DNA of 64,000 bases from Pedobacter sp. MC2016-14. GTDB lineage: Bacteria > Bacteroidota > Bacteroidia > Sphingobacteriales > Sphingobacteriaceae. The position numbers and the translations under genes were made by a program. The DNA lies in the NCBI RefSeq assembly GCF_020991475.1, contig NZ_JAJMPA010000001.1, forward strand, positions 1,116,001 to 1,180,000, read 5' to 3'. Positions 17,109 through 26,585 of this stretch are shown here, in pieces (the first letter of the stretch is position 1; each line of letters opens with the position of its first letter). Under the pieces are notes generated by a model, which was not told the origin of the DNA, did not search any database, and saw only the letters and a program-made list of their open reading frames with translations.

Positions 17109-18482
17109 ATGAATATTATCATCACAATTACGGTTACAGCTTTACTAGTACTTTACGCAGGGTTGTTTAACGCTAAAAAGGCATTATTGCCCCTTACATT
17201 AATTGGTTTGCTTACTTCGCTTGCATTTGTTTTTTGCTCATGGAACGCTGATGAATCTTTTTATGGAATGATGCGAATGGATAATTTTGCACTTGCATTT
17301 TCTGGTATCACGATATTAGGCTCTATATTTATATTTCTGCTTACCCAAAACTATTTTGCTAAAGACAGCGAGAATGTTGCTGAATACTTTACCCTTATTC
17401 TTTTTGCCCTGGCAGGAATTGTAATTATGGTTTCCTACACCAATATGGCCATGTTGTTTATAGGGATAGAGATTATGTCGGTAAGTTTATATATCCTGGC
17501 AGGTATCCGTAAAAATAATTTTGCTTCTAATGAAGCTTCTTTAAAGTACTTTTTGATGGGTGCTTTTTCTACCGGATTTTTACTGTTTGGTATTGCGTTG
17601 ATTTACGGCGCTACTGGTTCATTTAGTCTTCCGGTAATTAGTGAGTACCTGCTTGCAAACTACGCAACTGTTTCTCCCTTATTTTACCCTGGTTTAATTT
17701 TGATGATGATTGGAATGTGCTTTAAAATTGGTGCTGCCCCATTTCATTTCTGGACGCCGGATGTTTATGAGGGCGCTCCGAGTTTAATTACAGGCTTTAT
17801 GTCTACCGTTGTAAAAACTGCAGGTTTTGCCGCTTTTTTACGCTTGTTTGCAGGTACATTTGCGCCATTGCATGATTTCTGGTTGCCGCCATTGATAGTT
17901 ATTGTGTGCCTGACCTTACTGATTGGGAATGTGACCGCTTTGTTTCAGAAGAATTTTAAAAGAATGCTTGCTTATTCGAGTATCTCTCACGCAGGATATT
18001 TACTTTTCTCTTTAGTGACTTTGACTGCTCATTCTGCAAATAACGTGTTGGTTTATGCAGCAGCTTATACCTTTGCAAGTATTGCTGCATTTGCTGTATT
18101 AATTTTGGTTAAGCAAAAGACCGGTAGCGATACCTTTGAAAGTTTCAATGGTTTAGCAAAGAAAAACCCTTTTACTGCGTTTGTACTCACTATAGCCATG
18201 TTGTCGCTTTCCGGAATTCCTTTAACGGCGGGTTTTATGGGTAAATATCTGATGTTTTTGAATGTGATGAACGACTACCAGGTTTATTTGGTTGGGTTTG
18301 CCATTTTAAACGCACTGGTTGGTTTCTATTACTATTTTAGGGTAATTGTAGCGATGTACTTTAAAGATGGTCATGAAGTACTTCTGGATACGCCAATGCA
18401 ATATAAAGTTGTGCTTGTATTGTCTCTGGTAATAACGGTCTTTTTAGGCGTGTACCCATCGGTAATTTTAAATTTGATATAA
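17109..18482 (+). CDS. nuoN: NADH-quinone oxidoreductase subunit N
   Basis: This is a 457-residue antiporter-like subunit that closes the nuo cluster. Motifs are LFIGIEIMSVSLYILAG (glutamate in helix 5), FKIGAAPFHFWTPDVYEGAPSLITGFMST and RMLAYSSISHAGYLLFS. It is complete at the C-terminus. No hairpin with a T run follows within the 46 bp before the next gene, so read-through into the DedA gene is possible. Confidence 0.97.
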   Translation: MNIIITITVTALLVLYAGLFNAKKALLPLTLIGLLTSLAFVFCSWNADESFYGMMRMDNFALAFSGITILGSIFIFLLTQNYFAKDSENVAEYFTLILFALAGIVIMVSYTNMAMLFIGIEIMSVSLYILAGIRKNNFASNEASLKYFLMGAFSTGFLLFGIALIYGATGSFSLPVISEYLLANYATVSPLFYPGLILMMIGMCFKIGAAPFHFWTPDVYEGAPSLITGFMSTVVKTAGFAAFLRLFAGTFAPLHDFWLPPLIVIVCLTLLIGNVTALFQKNFKRMLAYSSISHAGYLLFSLVTLTAHSANNVLVYAAAYTFASIAAFAVLILVKQKTGSDTFESFNGLAKKNPFTAFVLTIAMLSLSGIPLTAGFMGKYLMFLNVMNDYQVYLVGFAILNALVGFYYYFRVIVAMYFKDGHEVLLDTPMQYKVVLVLSLVITVFLGVYPSVILNLI

Positions 18483-18528
18483 TCCAATCTGTTTGATAAT
18501 TATTTGTAGTTTTACGAATAATTGAATT

Positions 18529-19197
18529 ATGCAAGATTTTTGGAATTCATTACAACACTTCATTGATCCTGAAAAGCTACTTAGAGAGGGTGGCTTTTAT
18601 GTTGTGATGTTTGTGATTTTTGCTGAAACGGGCCTTTTTTTCGGATTCTTCCTGCCCGGGGATTATCTTCTTTTTCTGGCAGGTATGTTTGTGGCTACAG
18701 GAAAGCTTGATGTAAACATATTCATTTTAATTCTTGGCCTGTGTATTGCAGCGGTTTTAGGAAACTTTACAGGGTATTGGTTTGGGCGTAAAACAGGGCC
18801 CGTGCTGTACGATCGTAAGGACACTTTTTTTTTTAAGAAGCGATATTTGAAAGCAGCTGAGGCATATTATAATAAACAAGGTGCGTTTGCATTGATTATG
18901 GGTAGATTTGTACCGATAGTAAGGACTTTTGCCCCTATAATTGCCGGGGTGGTGAGGCTTGATTTCAAAAGGTTTGCTTTTTTTAACATTTCTGGCGCAA
19001 TATTATGGATCACATCTTTAACTTTGCTGGGATATTTTTTAGGTAAACGCTTTGAAAAGGAAATAACGGATTATTTATTATATATAATTATTGGATTCAT
19101 CACGATAACTACCATTCCTGTGCTATATGCCTTTTTGAAAAGAAGGGTTGTGGTTAAAACTGTTGAAAACGAAGAAATCAAAAACGATAAACAATAA
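18529..19197 (+). CDS. DedA/SNARE-associated family membrane protein
   Basis: This is a 222-residue inner membrane protein with the DedA (VTT) signatures [35 protein letters not shown] and [16 protein letters not shown], followed by a re-entrant-type hydrophobic region. DedA proteins act in membrane lipid (undecaprenyl phosphate or phospholipid) recycling and envelope homeostasis. The exact substrate of this one cannot be told. The stop lies one base before the pyrophosphatase ATG. Confidence 0.93.
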   Translation: MQDFWNSLQHFIDPEKLLREGGFYVVMFVIFAETGLFFGFFLPGDYLLFLAGMFVATGKLDVNIFILILGLCIAAVLGNFTGYWFGRKTGPVLYDRKDTFFFKKRYLKAAEAYYNKQGAFALIMGRFVPIVRTFAPIIAGVVRLDFKRFAFFNISGAILWITSLTLLGYFLGKRFEKEITDYLLYIIIGFITITTIPVLYAFLKRRVVVKTVENEEIKNDKQ

Positions 19198-19198
19198 C

Positions 19199-19750
19199 AT
19201 GAATCAAGAAGATCACCATCCGTGGCACAAAGTTTCTCCGGGTAAAACAATGCCGGAGTTTGTAAATGCAATTATAGAGATTCCAAAGGGATCTAAAGCG
19301 AAATACGAAATAGATAAGGATTCTAGTCTGATTAAACTTGACAGGGTTTTATTTTCATCTGTGATGTACCCTGCAAATTATGGTTTTATCCCTCAGACCT
19401 ATTGTGATGACAATGATCCGTTGGATATTCTTGTTTTATGTTCTGTAGATGTTTACCCGATGACCATCATTGAAGCCAAAGTTATTGGTGTAATGCACAT
19501 GGTTGACAACGGTGAGCAAGATGATAAAATTATTGCCGTAGCTAAGAACGACATGTCTGTAAATTACATCAATGATCTTGCAGATCTGCCTCCACATGCG
19601 ATGAAAGAAATTGTAAAGTTTTTTCAGGATTACAAAGCGCTGGAAGAAAAACAAGTTACGATTGAACAGTTACTTGGAAAACGTTACGCATATAAAGTAA
19701 TTGAAGAAAGTATAGAATTATATAATACTACTTTTAGAAACAACGCTTAA
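19199..19750 (+). CDS. ppa: Inorganic pyrophosphatase (family I)
   Basis: This is a 183-residue cytoplasmic enzyme that splits pyrophosphate into two phosphates. Active-site segments are [39 protein letters not shown] (metal-binding aspartates) and [14 protein letters not shown] chose the ATG at 19199 because an earlier GTG start would overlap dedA and add an unrelated stretch. The stop overlaps the next start (TAATG). Confidence 0.95.
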   Translation: MNQEDHHPWHKVSPGKTMPEFVNAIIEIPKGSKAKYEIDKDSSLIKLDRVLFSSVMYPANYGFIPQTYCDDNDPLDILVLCSVDVYPMTIIEAKVIGVMHMVDNGEQDDKIIAVAKNDMSVNYINDLADLPPHAMKEIVKFFQDYKALEEKQVTIEQLLGKRYAYKVIEESIELYNTTFRNNA

Positions 19751-21174
19751 TGATCGCTCACTCGATTTGTATGTTTGTACTGACATCATTTGATGGGTTT
19801 TTACCTGTTTCAACATTGGCCTTTGCAGCGCCTGATGTCCCCGATACTGATTCGGTAGGATGGCGCCTGGTATTAGCATTATTTTTGGTGCTGCTAAATG
19901 GTTTTTTTGTTGCTGCTGAGTTTGCCATTGTAAAGGTTCGTGCATCGCAAATAGAGATTAAAGCAAAGTCAGGTAACCGGGTTGGTAAAATGGCCAAAAA
20001 TATAGTTCATAACCTGGACGGTTACCTTGCTGCTACACAGCTTGGAATTACCCTGGCCTCTCTGGGTCTGGGTTGGGTTGGTGAGCAGGTAATGCATACC
20101 ATATTCCTCAACCTGTTTGACGGCTTTCATTTGGAAGTAAGCAGTGCTTTTATCCATTCTGCCGCCACTGTTGTTGCGTTTTCTGTGATTACGATCATGC
20201 ATATTGTTTTTGGGGAGCTAGCCCCTAAATCACTGGCCATTCAACGGCCTGTTGCTACTACCCTGTTTGTTTCAGTGCCGCTGCAAATTTTCTACGTTGT
20301 CTTTAAACCATTTATCTGGACGCTGAACCGCCTGGCATCAATAATTCTGAGGCCATTTGGTATCAACACTGCCGGGGGGCATGAGTCTTTGCATAGTAAT
20401 GAGGAATTACAGTATTTGCTGGATCAGGGCAAGGAGAGTGGCGCACTTGAAGACAATGAGCACGAATTGATCAAGAATGTTTTTGATTTTAACGAGCGGG
20501 TTGTTAAAAATATAATGGTTCCGAGAACTAAAATTTCGGGGATTGAGTTGGGTACGCAAAAGGAGGAGGTTATCAATCTGATTATTGCTGAAGGCTATTC
20601 CAGAATGCCTGTATTTGATGGTATTATTGATAAAATTATTGGTATTATACACGCTAAGGATGTACTGCCATTATTGGCCAGTAAAAAAGACTGGACACTA
20701 AATGATATCATCAGAAAGCCTTATTTTGTTCCGGAGACTAAAAAAATCAACGACTTGTTGAGTGAGTTGCAGCAGAAACGCATTCAGATTGCCATTGTGA
20801 TAGATGAATTTGGTGGTACTGCTGGTATGGTGACTTTGGAAGATATAGTAGAAGAGATTGTAGGTGAGATACAGGATGAATATGATGAGGAGAAACCTAC
20901 CGTAGAAAAGATTTCTGATACTGAATTTGTGATCAATGCTTACGCTACTGTTTACGATGTAAATGAGTACCTGCCGCATGACCTGCCGGAAGATGAAGAT
21001 TTTGATACCGTAGGTGGTTTGGTTTCGCATGCTTTTGGTAAAATCCCTGAAGTAGGCGATAGCGAGGAGTGCTATGGTTACCTCTTTACCATTTTAAAAA
21101 AGACCGAGCAGAATATTGAAACGATAAAACTGGAATTGGTTATCCATAAAGACGATATGGTTGACAATCACTAA
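19750..21174 (+). CDS. CNNM/CBS-domain transporter-like protein (CorC/HlyC family)
   Basis: This is a 474-residue protein. Order of parts: hydrophobic N-terminus, DUF21/CNNM membrane domain (about 40-220, with NGFFVAAEFAIVKVRASQIE and LGITLASLGLGWVGE), a CBS pair (about 250-370, with VMVPRTKISGIEL and IDEFGGTAGMVTLEDIVEEIVGE), and the C-terminal CorC_HlyC domain (DFDTVGGLVSHAFGKIPEVGD). Family members are linked to Mg2+ or other cation efflux; the name hemolysin is historical. It starts on the ppa stop codon. Confidence 0.92.
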   Translation: MIAHSICMFVLTSFDGFLPVSTLAFAAPDVPDTDSVGWRLVLALFLVLLNGFFVAAEFAIVKVRASQIEIKAKSGNRVGKMAKNIVHNLDGYLAATQLGITLASLGLGWVGEQVMHTIFLNLFDGFHLEVSSAFIHSAATVVAFSVITIMHIVFGELAPKSLAIQRPVATTLFVSVPLQIFYVVFKPFIWTLNRLASIILRPFGINTAGGHESLHSNEELQYLLDQGKESGALEDNEHELIKNVFDFNERVVKNIMVPRTKISGIELGTQKEEVINLIIAEGYSRMPVFDGIIDKIIGIIHAKDVLPLLASKKDWTLNDIIRKPYFVPETKKINDLLSELQQKRIQIAIVIDEFGGTAGMVTLEDIVEEIVGEIQDEYDEEKPTVEKISDTEFVINAYATVYDVNEYLPHDLPEDEDFDTVGGLVSHAFGKIPEVGDSEECYGYLFTILKKTEQNIETIKLELVIHKDDMVDNH

Positions 21175-21184
21175 TTGTTTTCCT

Positions 21185-21889
21185 ATGCATGTTTTTTATA
21201 CCCCCGATATTCAATCTGATACTTACACCTTAAATGAGGAGGAAAGCCGTCATTGTGCTAAAGTATTGCGCTTGGGAAAGGGTGATAAAGTAACTTTAAT
21301 TGATGGCAGAGGTGGGCTTTATGATGCAGAAATTGTAGGCGAAACTAAAAGAAACATAACGCTTAGCATTCTAAATACCACGCTTAATTACCAAAAGCGT
21401 AATCATCATCTACACATTGCTATTGCACCCACTAAAAATATTGATCGTTATGAATGGTTTTTAGAAAAGGTAACGGAAATAGGGGTGGAAGAAATTACAC
21501 CAATTATCTGCGAGCGTTCTGAAAGGAAGGTGGTAAAAGAGGATCGCTTAAACAAGGTCATTACTTCTGCCGTAAAGCAATCGCTCCAGGCCTATCATCC
21601 AATTCTTAATGAAGCGGTTTCATTTAAAGATTTTGTGCAGTCTGCCAGTGCTGCCGAAAAAATGATTGCCCATTGCGTAGCCGGTGAACCGAGACAGTTT
21701 ATTGATCAAATTGCCCAGCCGGCAAAACAATACCTCATTTTAATTGGCCCTGAGGGTGACTTTAGTCCTGCTGAAATTGAATTGGCTTTGCAAAATGGTT
21801 TTAAACCTTTAACTTTAGGTACTACAAGGCTAAGAACGGAAACCGCCGGACTTGCCGCTTGTTTTGAAGTCAATTACCTAAACAGATGA
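21185..21889 (+). CDS. rsmE: 16S rRNA (uracil-1498-N3)-methyltransferase
   Basis: This is a 234-residue SPOUT-class methyltransferase. The N-terminal PUA-like domain has EEESRHCAKVLRLGKGDKVTLIDGRGG. The SAM-binding knot region shows LILIGPEGDFSPAEIELA and LGTTRLRTETAGLAACF. It modifies U1498 of 16S rRNA in the small subunit. The ATG at 21185 gives a typical N-terminus (MHVFYTPD); an upstream TTG would overlap the previous gene. It overlaps the DUF4159 gene by four bases (ATGA). Confidence 0.95.
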   Translation: MHVFYTPDIQSDTYTLNEEESRHCAKVLRLGKGDKVTLIDGRGGLYDAEIVGETKRNITLSILNTTLNYQKRNHHLHIAIAPTKNIDRYEWFLEKVTEIGVEEITPIICERSERKVVKEDRLNKVITSAVKQSLQAYHPILNEAVSFKDFVQSASAAEKMIAHCVAGEPRQFIDQIAQPAKQYLILIGPEGDFSPAEIELALQNGFKPLTLGTTRLRTETAGLAACFEVNYLNR

Positions 21890-22548
21890 AAGCTAAGCTG
21901 CTTTATTTAGTATCAACAACGCTGATTGTTCTACAGAGCAGCTTTTGCATCCCTACTTATAAAATTGCCAAGCTTAAATATAGTGGAGGAGGGGATTGGT
22001 ATGCCAATAGAACGGCTCTTCCCAACCTGATCAGTTACTGCAATAAAAACTTATTGACCAATATTGCTGCCGAGGAAGCAATTGCAGAGCCAGGCAGTCC
22101 TGAGCTATTTAATTACCCCTTTATTTACATGACCGGGCATGGCAATGTGGTCTTTAACGACGCTGAAGTTGCCAATTTGAGAAGTTATTTAATTTCTGGT
22201 GGTTTTATCCATATTGACGACAACTACGGCCTAGATAAATTTGTAAGACGGGAGATGAAAAAGGTTTTTCCTGAGCTTTCTTTTGAAGAACTTCCGGCAG
22301 ATCATTTACTTTATCGTCAGAAGTTTAAATTTCCTAAAGGCTTGCCAAAAATCCATGAACATGATGGTAAAAGACCTCAGGGCCTGGCACTGATCTGGAA
22401 GGGACGGATAGTTTGTTTTTACACTTACGAATGCGATTTAGGCAATGGTTGGGAAGATGCCGGAACTTACCCCGAGGATAGTGTTGATAAGCGCACAGAG
22501 GCGCTGCAAATGGGTGCTAATTTGATACAATATGCTTTAACATTATAA
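21886..22548 (+). CDS. DUF4159-domain exported protein
   Basis: This is a 220-residue protein with an N-terminal signal-like helix (about residues 1-21). The DUF4159 pattern is seen in KLKYSGGGDWYANRTALPNLI, FIYMTGHGNVVFNDAEVANLRSYL (in parts) and GGFIHIDDNYGLDKFVRREM. The fold resembles a glutamine-amidotransferase-like or ThuA-like domain, and the biochemical role is not known. It is coupled to rsmE by a 4-base overlap and followed 2 bp later by a biotin carrier gene, an operon I cannot connect by function. Confidence 0.85.
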   Translation: MKAKLLYLVSTTLIVLQSSFCIPTYKIAKLKYSGGGDWYANRTALPNLISYCNKNLLTNIAAEEAIAEPGSPELFNYPFIYMTGHGNVVFNDAEVANLRSYLISGGFIHIDDNYGLDKFVRREMKKVFPELSFEELPADHLLYRQKFKFPKGLPKIHEHDGKRPQGLALIWKGRIVCFYTYECDLGNGWEDAGTYPEDSVDKRTEALQMGANLIQYALTL

Positions 22549-22550
22549 GT

Positions 22551-23051
22551 ATGTACAAAATAAAGGTAAATGACCAGTTCAATTTTGAAATTGAAAACGA
22601 TCAAGATGCTTTAAAAGTTAATGGAGAAAATGTGGCAATGGATATACAGCAGCTTGCCGCAGGCCGCTTTCATTTTTTGTACAAGCATAAATCTTACACG
22701 GTTGAATTGGTATCTGAGAATAGCGCGGATAAAACAGCTTTTGTAAAGGTAAATGGTAAAGATTATCAGGTTGCTCTTGAAGATAGGTTTGACCTGTTGT
22801 TAAAACAGATGGGGATTGATAATTTTGCTGCTGGAAAATCAGCAGAAATAAAAGCTCCTATGCCTGGCTTGGTATTAAATGTGCTTATTGTGGAAGGGCA
22901 GGAGATAAAAAAGGGTGATAACCTGATTGTTTTGGAAGCCATGAAAATGGAAAACATGCTTAAGTCTGCCGCCGATGGCATCGTTAAGCATGTTTTAGTT
23001 TCTCAAGGAGATAAAGTAGAGAAGAACCAGGTGCTGGTTACATTCTTTTAG
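22551..23051 (+). CDS. Biotin/lipoyl-attachment protein (biotin carboxyl carrier type)
   Basis: This is a 166-residue protein. The C-terminal 70 residues form a biotinyl domain with the attachment motif EAMKMENML, K132 being the biotinylated lysine, and flanks IKAPMPGLVLNVLIVEGQEIKKG. The first ~95 residues resemble the linking region of acyl-CoA carboxylase alpha chains. No biotin carboxylase or carboxyltransferase gene is adjacent, so its partners must be encoded elsewhere. The 3' end overlaps the convergent gldJ by 14 bp. Confidence 0.9.
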   Translation: MYKIKVNDQFNFEIENDQDALKVNGENVAMDIQQLAAGRFHFLYKHKSYTVELVSENSADKTAFVKVNGKDYQVALEDRFDLLLKQMGIDNFAAGKSAEIKAPMPGLVLNVLIVEGQEIKKGDNLIVLEAMKMENMLKSAADGIVKHVLVSQGDKVEKNQVLVTFF

Positions 23052-24651
23052 GATTAAATTTAGGGCTGCTTCTTTGTTTAAATTCGGTCTTGCCTGCGGT
23101 ACTGATTTCAGGCGCACCAAGCATTGTCATTGCGCATCTAAAGCCTATATCAGCAGTTGATTCATCCTGTTGCATGAACCTTCTCATAGCTGGGTTAAGC
23201 CATAAAGCCTGGTCTTGCCATGAACCTCCTTTGTAAACCCTGGATTTATTATTTACCAACGTAATCTCTCCATATAATTCATTTTCTCTGTCACGATAAC
23301 CACGCTGATCTGCATAAGAGGTATTTCCTCTCAAGGAGTCAACAACTGCAGGAGCATTTGCTGCTGCTTGTTTTTGTGCCCAGGTTTGTTTTTTTCCTCC
23401 TATAGCGGCCTGAAGAATAGGACGACCGTATTTATCTTTGTCAAGCTTTCCACTGGTAGGGTCCAACATTTTCTTATCCAGGTAATAGTTACCTCTGTAA
23501 GGATTGAATGCATCTGCAGCCTCAAATGTGCCCGTACGGTATACATCGGCAACCCATTCGCTTACGTTTCCGGCCATATTGTAAAGACCAAAATCATTAG
23601 GTGTGTAAGATCTTACTGAAACAGTAACGCCACCTTTATCATTCAGGGATCCACCTACACCCATGTAATCTCCCTTTGTTCTTTTAAAGTTGGCCAAAAT
23701 AAGTCCACGTGTTTTTTTCTTAGCAGAACTTAGCCCAAGCCCGTTCCATGGATAGATTTTATTTTCGCCAATGTTTTCATATTGTGTATTGCCGATGAGT
23801 CCAAGGGCCGCATATTCCCATTCTGCTTCTGTTGGCAGTCTGTAAGGTTGTTTGATGACGCCATCTTCTAATCTTACATTTCGCGTAGGCGCATCTTTAC
23901 CTGTACCTGCATTACCCGCAGTATTGGCCGCGCTGCCTGGGTTAAGGTCTTTTTTAGCTCTTTTTCCCCTATCGTCAATTTGACCGTTTAAGTATAAATC
24001 AGTGTTGAAAGGCTCTTTTGCACCAGGATTTACCGGTGCTGTTGTATTTGAATTGGCACCACCATTAAGATCTTTAAAAGAGGTCATGAAGCCTTGTTCC
24101 CGAAGTAATAGTTCGTTTACACGGTCCGTTCTCCATGCGCAATAGCGCTGTGCCTGTTCCCAGGTAACGCCCACAACCGGATAGTCCTGATAGGCAGGGT
24201 GCCTAAGGTAATTATCTACATAGGGCTCATTATAGGATAGCGGCTGGCGCCAAACCAACGTGTCTGGCAACTCATTGTAATAGTATTCCTGGTCTCCCGG
24301 ATAGGTATTCCTGATCCAGTTTAGGTATTCCAGCCAGTTGGTATTAGAAACTTCGGTTTCATCCATGTAAAATGAAGATACAGTAGTTTCGCGTTTATGG
24401 TTATAATTGCCCAGTTCTTGTCCTGGTACATTGATTGCGCTACCACCCATTACAAATACTCCACCCTCAATTTCCATTAAGCCGGGGCCGGGACCACGTC
24501 TAAACCTTGTATTCACTTCAAAACCTCCGTTGGTTTTTTGATTGTAAGCCATACCAGTTTTATCAGAAGTATTGTTCTTAGAAGAATTACACGAGATAAT
24601 TGCGGTTGTAGAGACAGATAAGATATATAAAAGCAGATGTGACGTTTTCAT
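23038..24651 (-). CDS. gldJ: GldJ-like lipoprotein (SUMF1/FGE-fold)
   Basis: This is a 537-residue protein with a lipoprotein signal (lipid Cys21 in AIISCNSS). The body is a formylglycine-generating-enzyme-like domain beginning GLMEIEGGVFVMGG, with VVGVTWEQAQRYCAWRTDRVNELL, YRLPTEAEWEYAALG, NVSEWVADVYRTG and a final YKGGSWQDQALWLNPAMRRFMQQDESTADIGFRCAMTM-type end (read in parts). This matches GldJ, needed for gliding and type IX secretion, better than a catalytic FGE. porV, another T9SS gene, is divergent from it. It shares its 3' end with the biotin carrier gene. Confidence 0.82.
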   Translation of the reverse strand: MKTSHLLLYILSVSTTAIISCNSSKNNTSDKTGMAYNQKTNGGFEVNTRFRRGPGPGLMEIEGGVFVMGGSAINVPGQELGNYNHKRETTVSSFYMDETEVSNTNWLEYLNWIRNTYPGDQEYYYNELPDTLVWRQPLSYNEPYVDNYLRHPAYQDYPVVGVTWEQAQRYCAWRTDRVNELLLREQGFMTSFKDLNGGANSNTTAPVNPGAKEPFNTDLYLNGQIDDRGKRAKKDLNPGSAANTAGNAGTGKDAPTRNVRLEDGVIKQPYRLPTEAEWEYAALGLIGNTQYENIGENKIYPWNGLGLSSAKKKTRGLILANFKRTKGDYMGVGGSLNDKGGVTVSVRSYTPNDFGLYNMAGNVSEWVADVYRTGTFEAADAFNPYRGNYYLDKKMLDPTSGKLDKDKYGRPILQAAIGGKKQTWAQKQAAANAPAVVDSLRGNTSYADQRGYRDRENELYGEITLVNNKSRVYKGGSWQDQALWLNPAMRRFMQQDESTADIGFRCAMTMLGAPEISTAGKTEFKQRSSPKFNPKRM

Positions 24652-24845
24652 AGGGGCTTGTTAATTAACACCGATTGTTAAAATTACTAAAAAAAAGGCT
24701 TTAGCGCCAAAATAATATTTCTTAATTTATAATAAGCGGGTTTACAATTGTCTGCGTATAAATTAAGGCTTTAATGCCCTGCTGTTATTTATTGCTTTGA
24801 ATTTACTGGTTAGGATGGTAACTTGCAGAATAATTGTTATTGCAG

Positions 24846-26018
24846 ATGAATTTAAAATACTTTCTAAGAATTGTATTTGGTACCACTTTTTTACTAACAA
24901 CATATTTTAATTCGGGGGCACAGGGAGTAGATCCGGTTACGCAAACTAATGGGAGTACAATAAACAATATTGTTACCGGAGTGCCGTTTTTGCTCATTAC
25001 TCCAGACTCCAGGGCGGCAGGAATGGGAGAAGCTGGTGTAGCTATTGAGGGGGATGTTAACGCTGCCAGTATCAATCCGGCTAAATTGGCTTTCTTAGAA
25101 AAACGTTACGGATTTTCAGTTTCGTACAGTCCCTGGTTAAAAAATATTGTTGATGATGTGAGCCTGACTTATTTAAGCGGCTTTTATAAATTAGATGATC
25201 AAAGTACCGTAGGCGCTTCATTACGTTATTTTTCTCTTGGTAAAATTCAGCTTATTGATGCCAACCAAACAGATCAGGGTACCTATAGTCCTAATGAATT
25301 TGCCGTTGATGCTACCTATTCGCGCCGTTTTGGCGAAACGTTTTCATTGGGAACATCTATCCGTTATGTGAGGTCGGGATTAACATCGGGGCAATTTAAT
25401 GGTCAGGATACAAAGGCCGCTACAGCTCTGGCGGCAGATGTTTCTGCCTTATTAAAGAAACCAGTGTACTTAATTGGTAAAGAGGCGCTGCTATCAGCGG
25501 GAATTAACATTTCAAATATCGGTTCTAAACTGAGTTATTCTGATGATGGTACCAGGTATTTTTTGCCTACTAACCTCAAAATTGGGGCTGCTTCTACTTT
25601 TTTACTGGATAAAAGCAATGAGCTTACATTTGCGCTTGATTTTAATAAGCTGATGGTGCCTACGCAACCCAGTTACGATGTAGATGGGAATATTATTGCA
25701 GGTAAAAATCCAAACCGATCTGTGCCTGCAGGGATCTTTGGCTCTTTTAACGATGCTCCGGGAGGCTTTAAAGAGGAGGTGAAAGAAGTAAATGTGGCTT
25801 TTGGTATGGAATATTGGTACAAGAAACAAATTGCTTTTAGAACTGGATATTTTTATGAAAGCCCGGATAAGGGCGACCGGAGATACTTTACCCTGGGTGC
25901 CGGATTTAAATACAGTAATTACAATTTAGACATATCTTACCTTATTGCCAATCAACAAAGGAGTCCGCTGGCCAATACCTTAAGATTTACACTGCTGTTT
26001 AATTTTGACAGTAAATAA
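24846..26018 (+). CDS. porV: Type IX secretion outer membrane protein PorV (LptO)
   Basis: This is a 390-residue outer membrane beta-barrel of the FadL-like type with a signal peptide (about 1-25, ending NSGAQG). The PorV hallmark is the early segment PFLLITPDSRAAGMGEAGVA followed by NPAKLAFLEKRYGFSVSYSPWL. The last strand ends in an aromatic-rich, barrel-type sequence (LRFTLLFNFDSK). PorV shuttles T9SS cargo from the translocon to the PorU sortase and binds it at the outer membrane. The ATG at 24846 is the best start. gldJ is divergent 194 bp upstream; porU is not adjacent. Confidence 0.88.
   Translation: MNLKYFLRIVFGTTFLLTTYFNSGAQGVDPVTQTNGSTINNIVTGVPFLLITPDSRAAGMGEAGVAIEGDVNAASINPAKLAFLEKRYGFSVSYSPWLKNIVDDVSLTYLSGFYKLDDQSTVGASLRYFSLGKIQLIDANQTDQGTYSPNEFAVDATYSRRFGETFSLGTSIRYVRSGLTSGQFNGQDTKAATALAADVSALLKKPVYLIGKEALLSAGINISNIGSKLSYSDDGTRYFLPTNLKIGAASTFLLDKSNELTFALDFNKLMVPTQPSYDVDGNIIAGKNPNRSVPAGIFGSFNDAPGGFKEEVKEVNVAFGMEYWYKKQIAFRTGYFYESPDKGDRRYFTLGAGFKYSNYNLDISYLIANQQRSPLANTLRFTLLFNFDSK
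26000..26007 (+). promoter_or_regulatory. Candidate -7 box for the ispF leader (TAATTTTG)
   Basis: An exact TAnnTTTG match lies in the last codons of porV, 22 nt before the leader ORF at 26030. No -33 TTG is visible. It matters mainly because the thioredoxin gene shows the same spacing. Confidence 0.3.
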
Positions 26019-26029
26019 CAAAATAACAA

Positions 26030-26089
26030 ATGAAACCATCATGTTCTTTTAAACCCTCGCTAGGGCCTATGAAAGCTTTAAAAATATAA
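26030..26089 (+). CDS. Possible 19-codon leader ORF before ispF
   Basis: ATG to TAA encoding MKPSCSFKPSLGPMKALKI. It closes 4 bp before the ispF start. The first 24 bases closely match the start of the leader ORF before the thioredoxin gene (29016), with one indel and two mismatches. Translation is inferred; the match could also be a DNA or RNA element. Confidence 0.3.
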   Translation: MKPSCSFKPSLGPMKALKI

Positions 26090-26093
26090 ACAG

Positions 26094-26585
26094 ATGAAAA
26101 TTAAAGTAGGTTTTGGCTTTGATGTACATCAGCTAAAAGATAACCATCCTTTTTTTGTTGGTGGGGTCAATTTAGAGCACCATAAAGGTGCATTTGGGCA
26201 TTCGGATGCAGATGTGCTATTGCATGCTATTTGCGACGCCTTATTAGGTGCTGCTAATTTGCGTGATATTGGATTTCATTTTAAAAATACCGATCCCAGA
26301 TGGAAAGGGATCAGTAGTATTGTGTTGCTGCAGGAAACAATGAAGTTATTGGCAGAAAAGGGTTGGAGCGTAGGGAATATTGATGCTATGTTGTGTTTAG
26401 AGGCACCTAAGATCAATCCCCACATTCCGCAAATGCAGAAAAATATTGCCGCGGCAATAGCTATTGATGAAGAAGATATTTCTATTAAAGCAACCACCAA
26501 TGAAACTATGGGTTTTATAGGCAGGGAGGAAGGCGTAGTTGCCTACGCCGTATGTCTCATCCAAAAAGCTTATTCATCTAAATAG
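26094..26585 (+). CDS. ispF: 2-C-methyl-D-erythritol 2,4-cyclodiphosphate synthase
   Basis: This is a 163-residue enzyme of the non-mevalonate isoprenoid pathway. Zinc ligands D10 and H12 sit in GFGFDVHQL, with the third histidine in the GHSDADVLLHAICDALLGA region. The substrate loop shows DIGFHFKNTDPRWKG, and the C-terminal TTNETMGFIGREEG is typical. It makes the cyclic diphosphate on the way to IPP and DMAPP. Its last 16 bases overlap the convergent pirin gene. Confidence 0.96.
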   Translation: MKIKVGFGFDVHQLKDNHPFFVGGVNLEHHKGAFGHSDADVLLHAICDALLGAANLRDIGFHFKNTDPRWKGISSIVLLQETMKLLAEKGWSVGNIDAMLCLEAPKINPHIPQMQKNIAAAIAIDEEDISIKATTNETMGFIGREEGVVAYAVCLIQKAYSSK

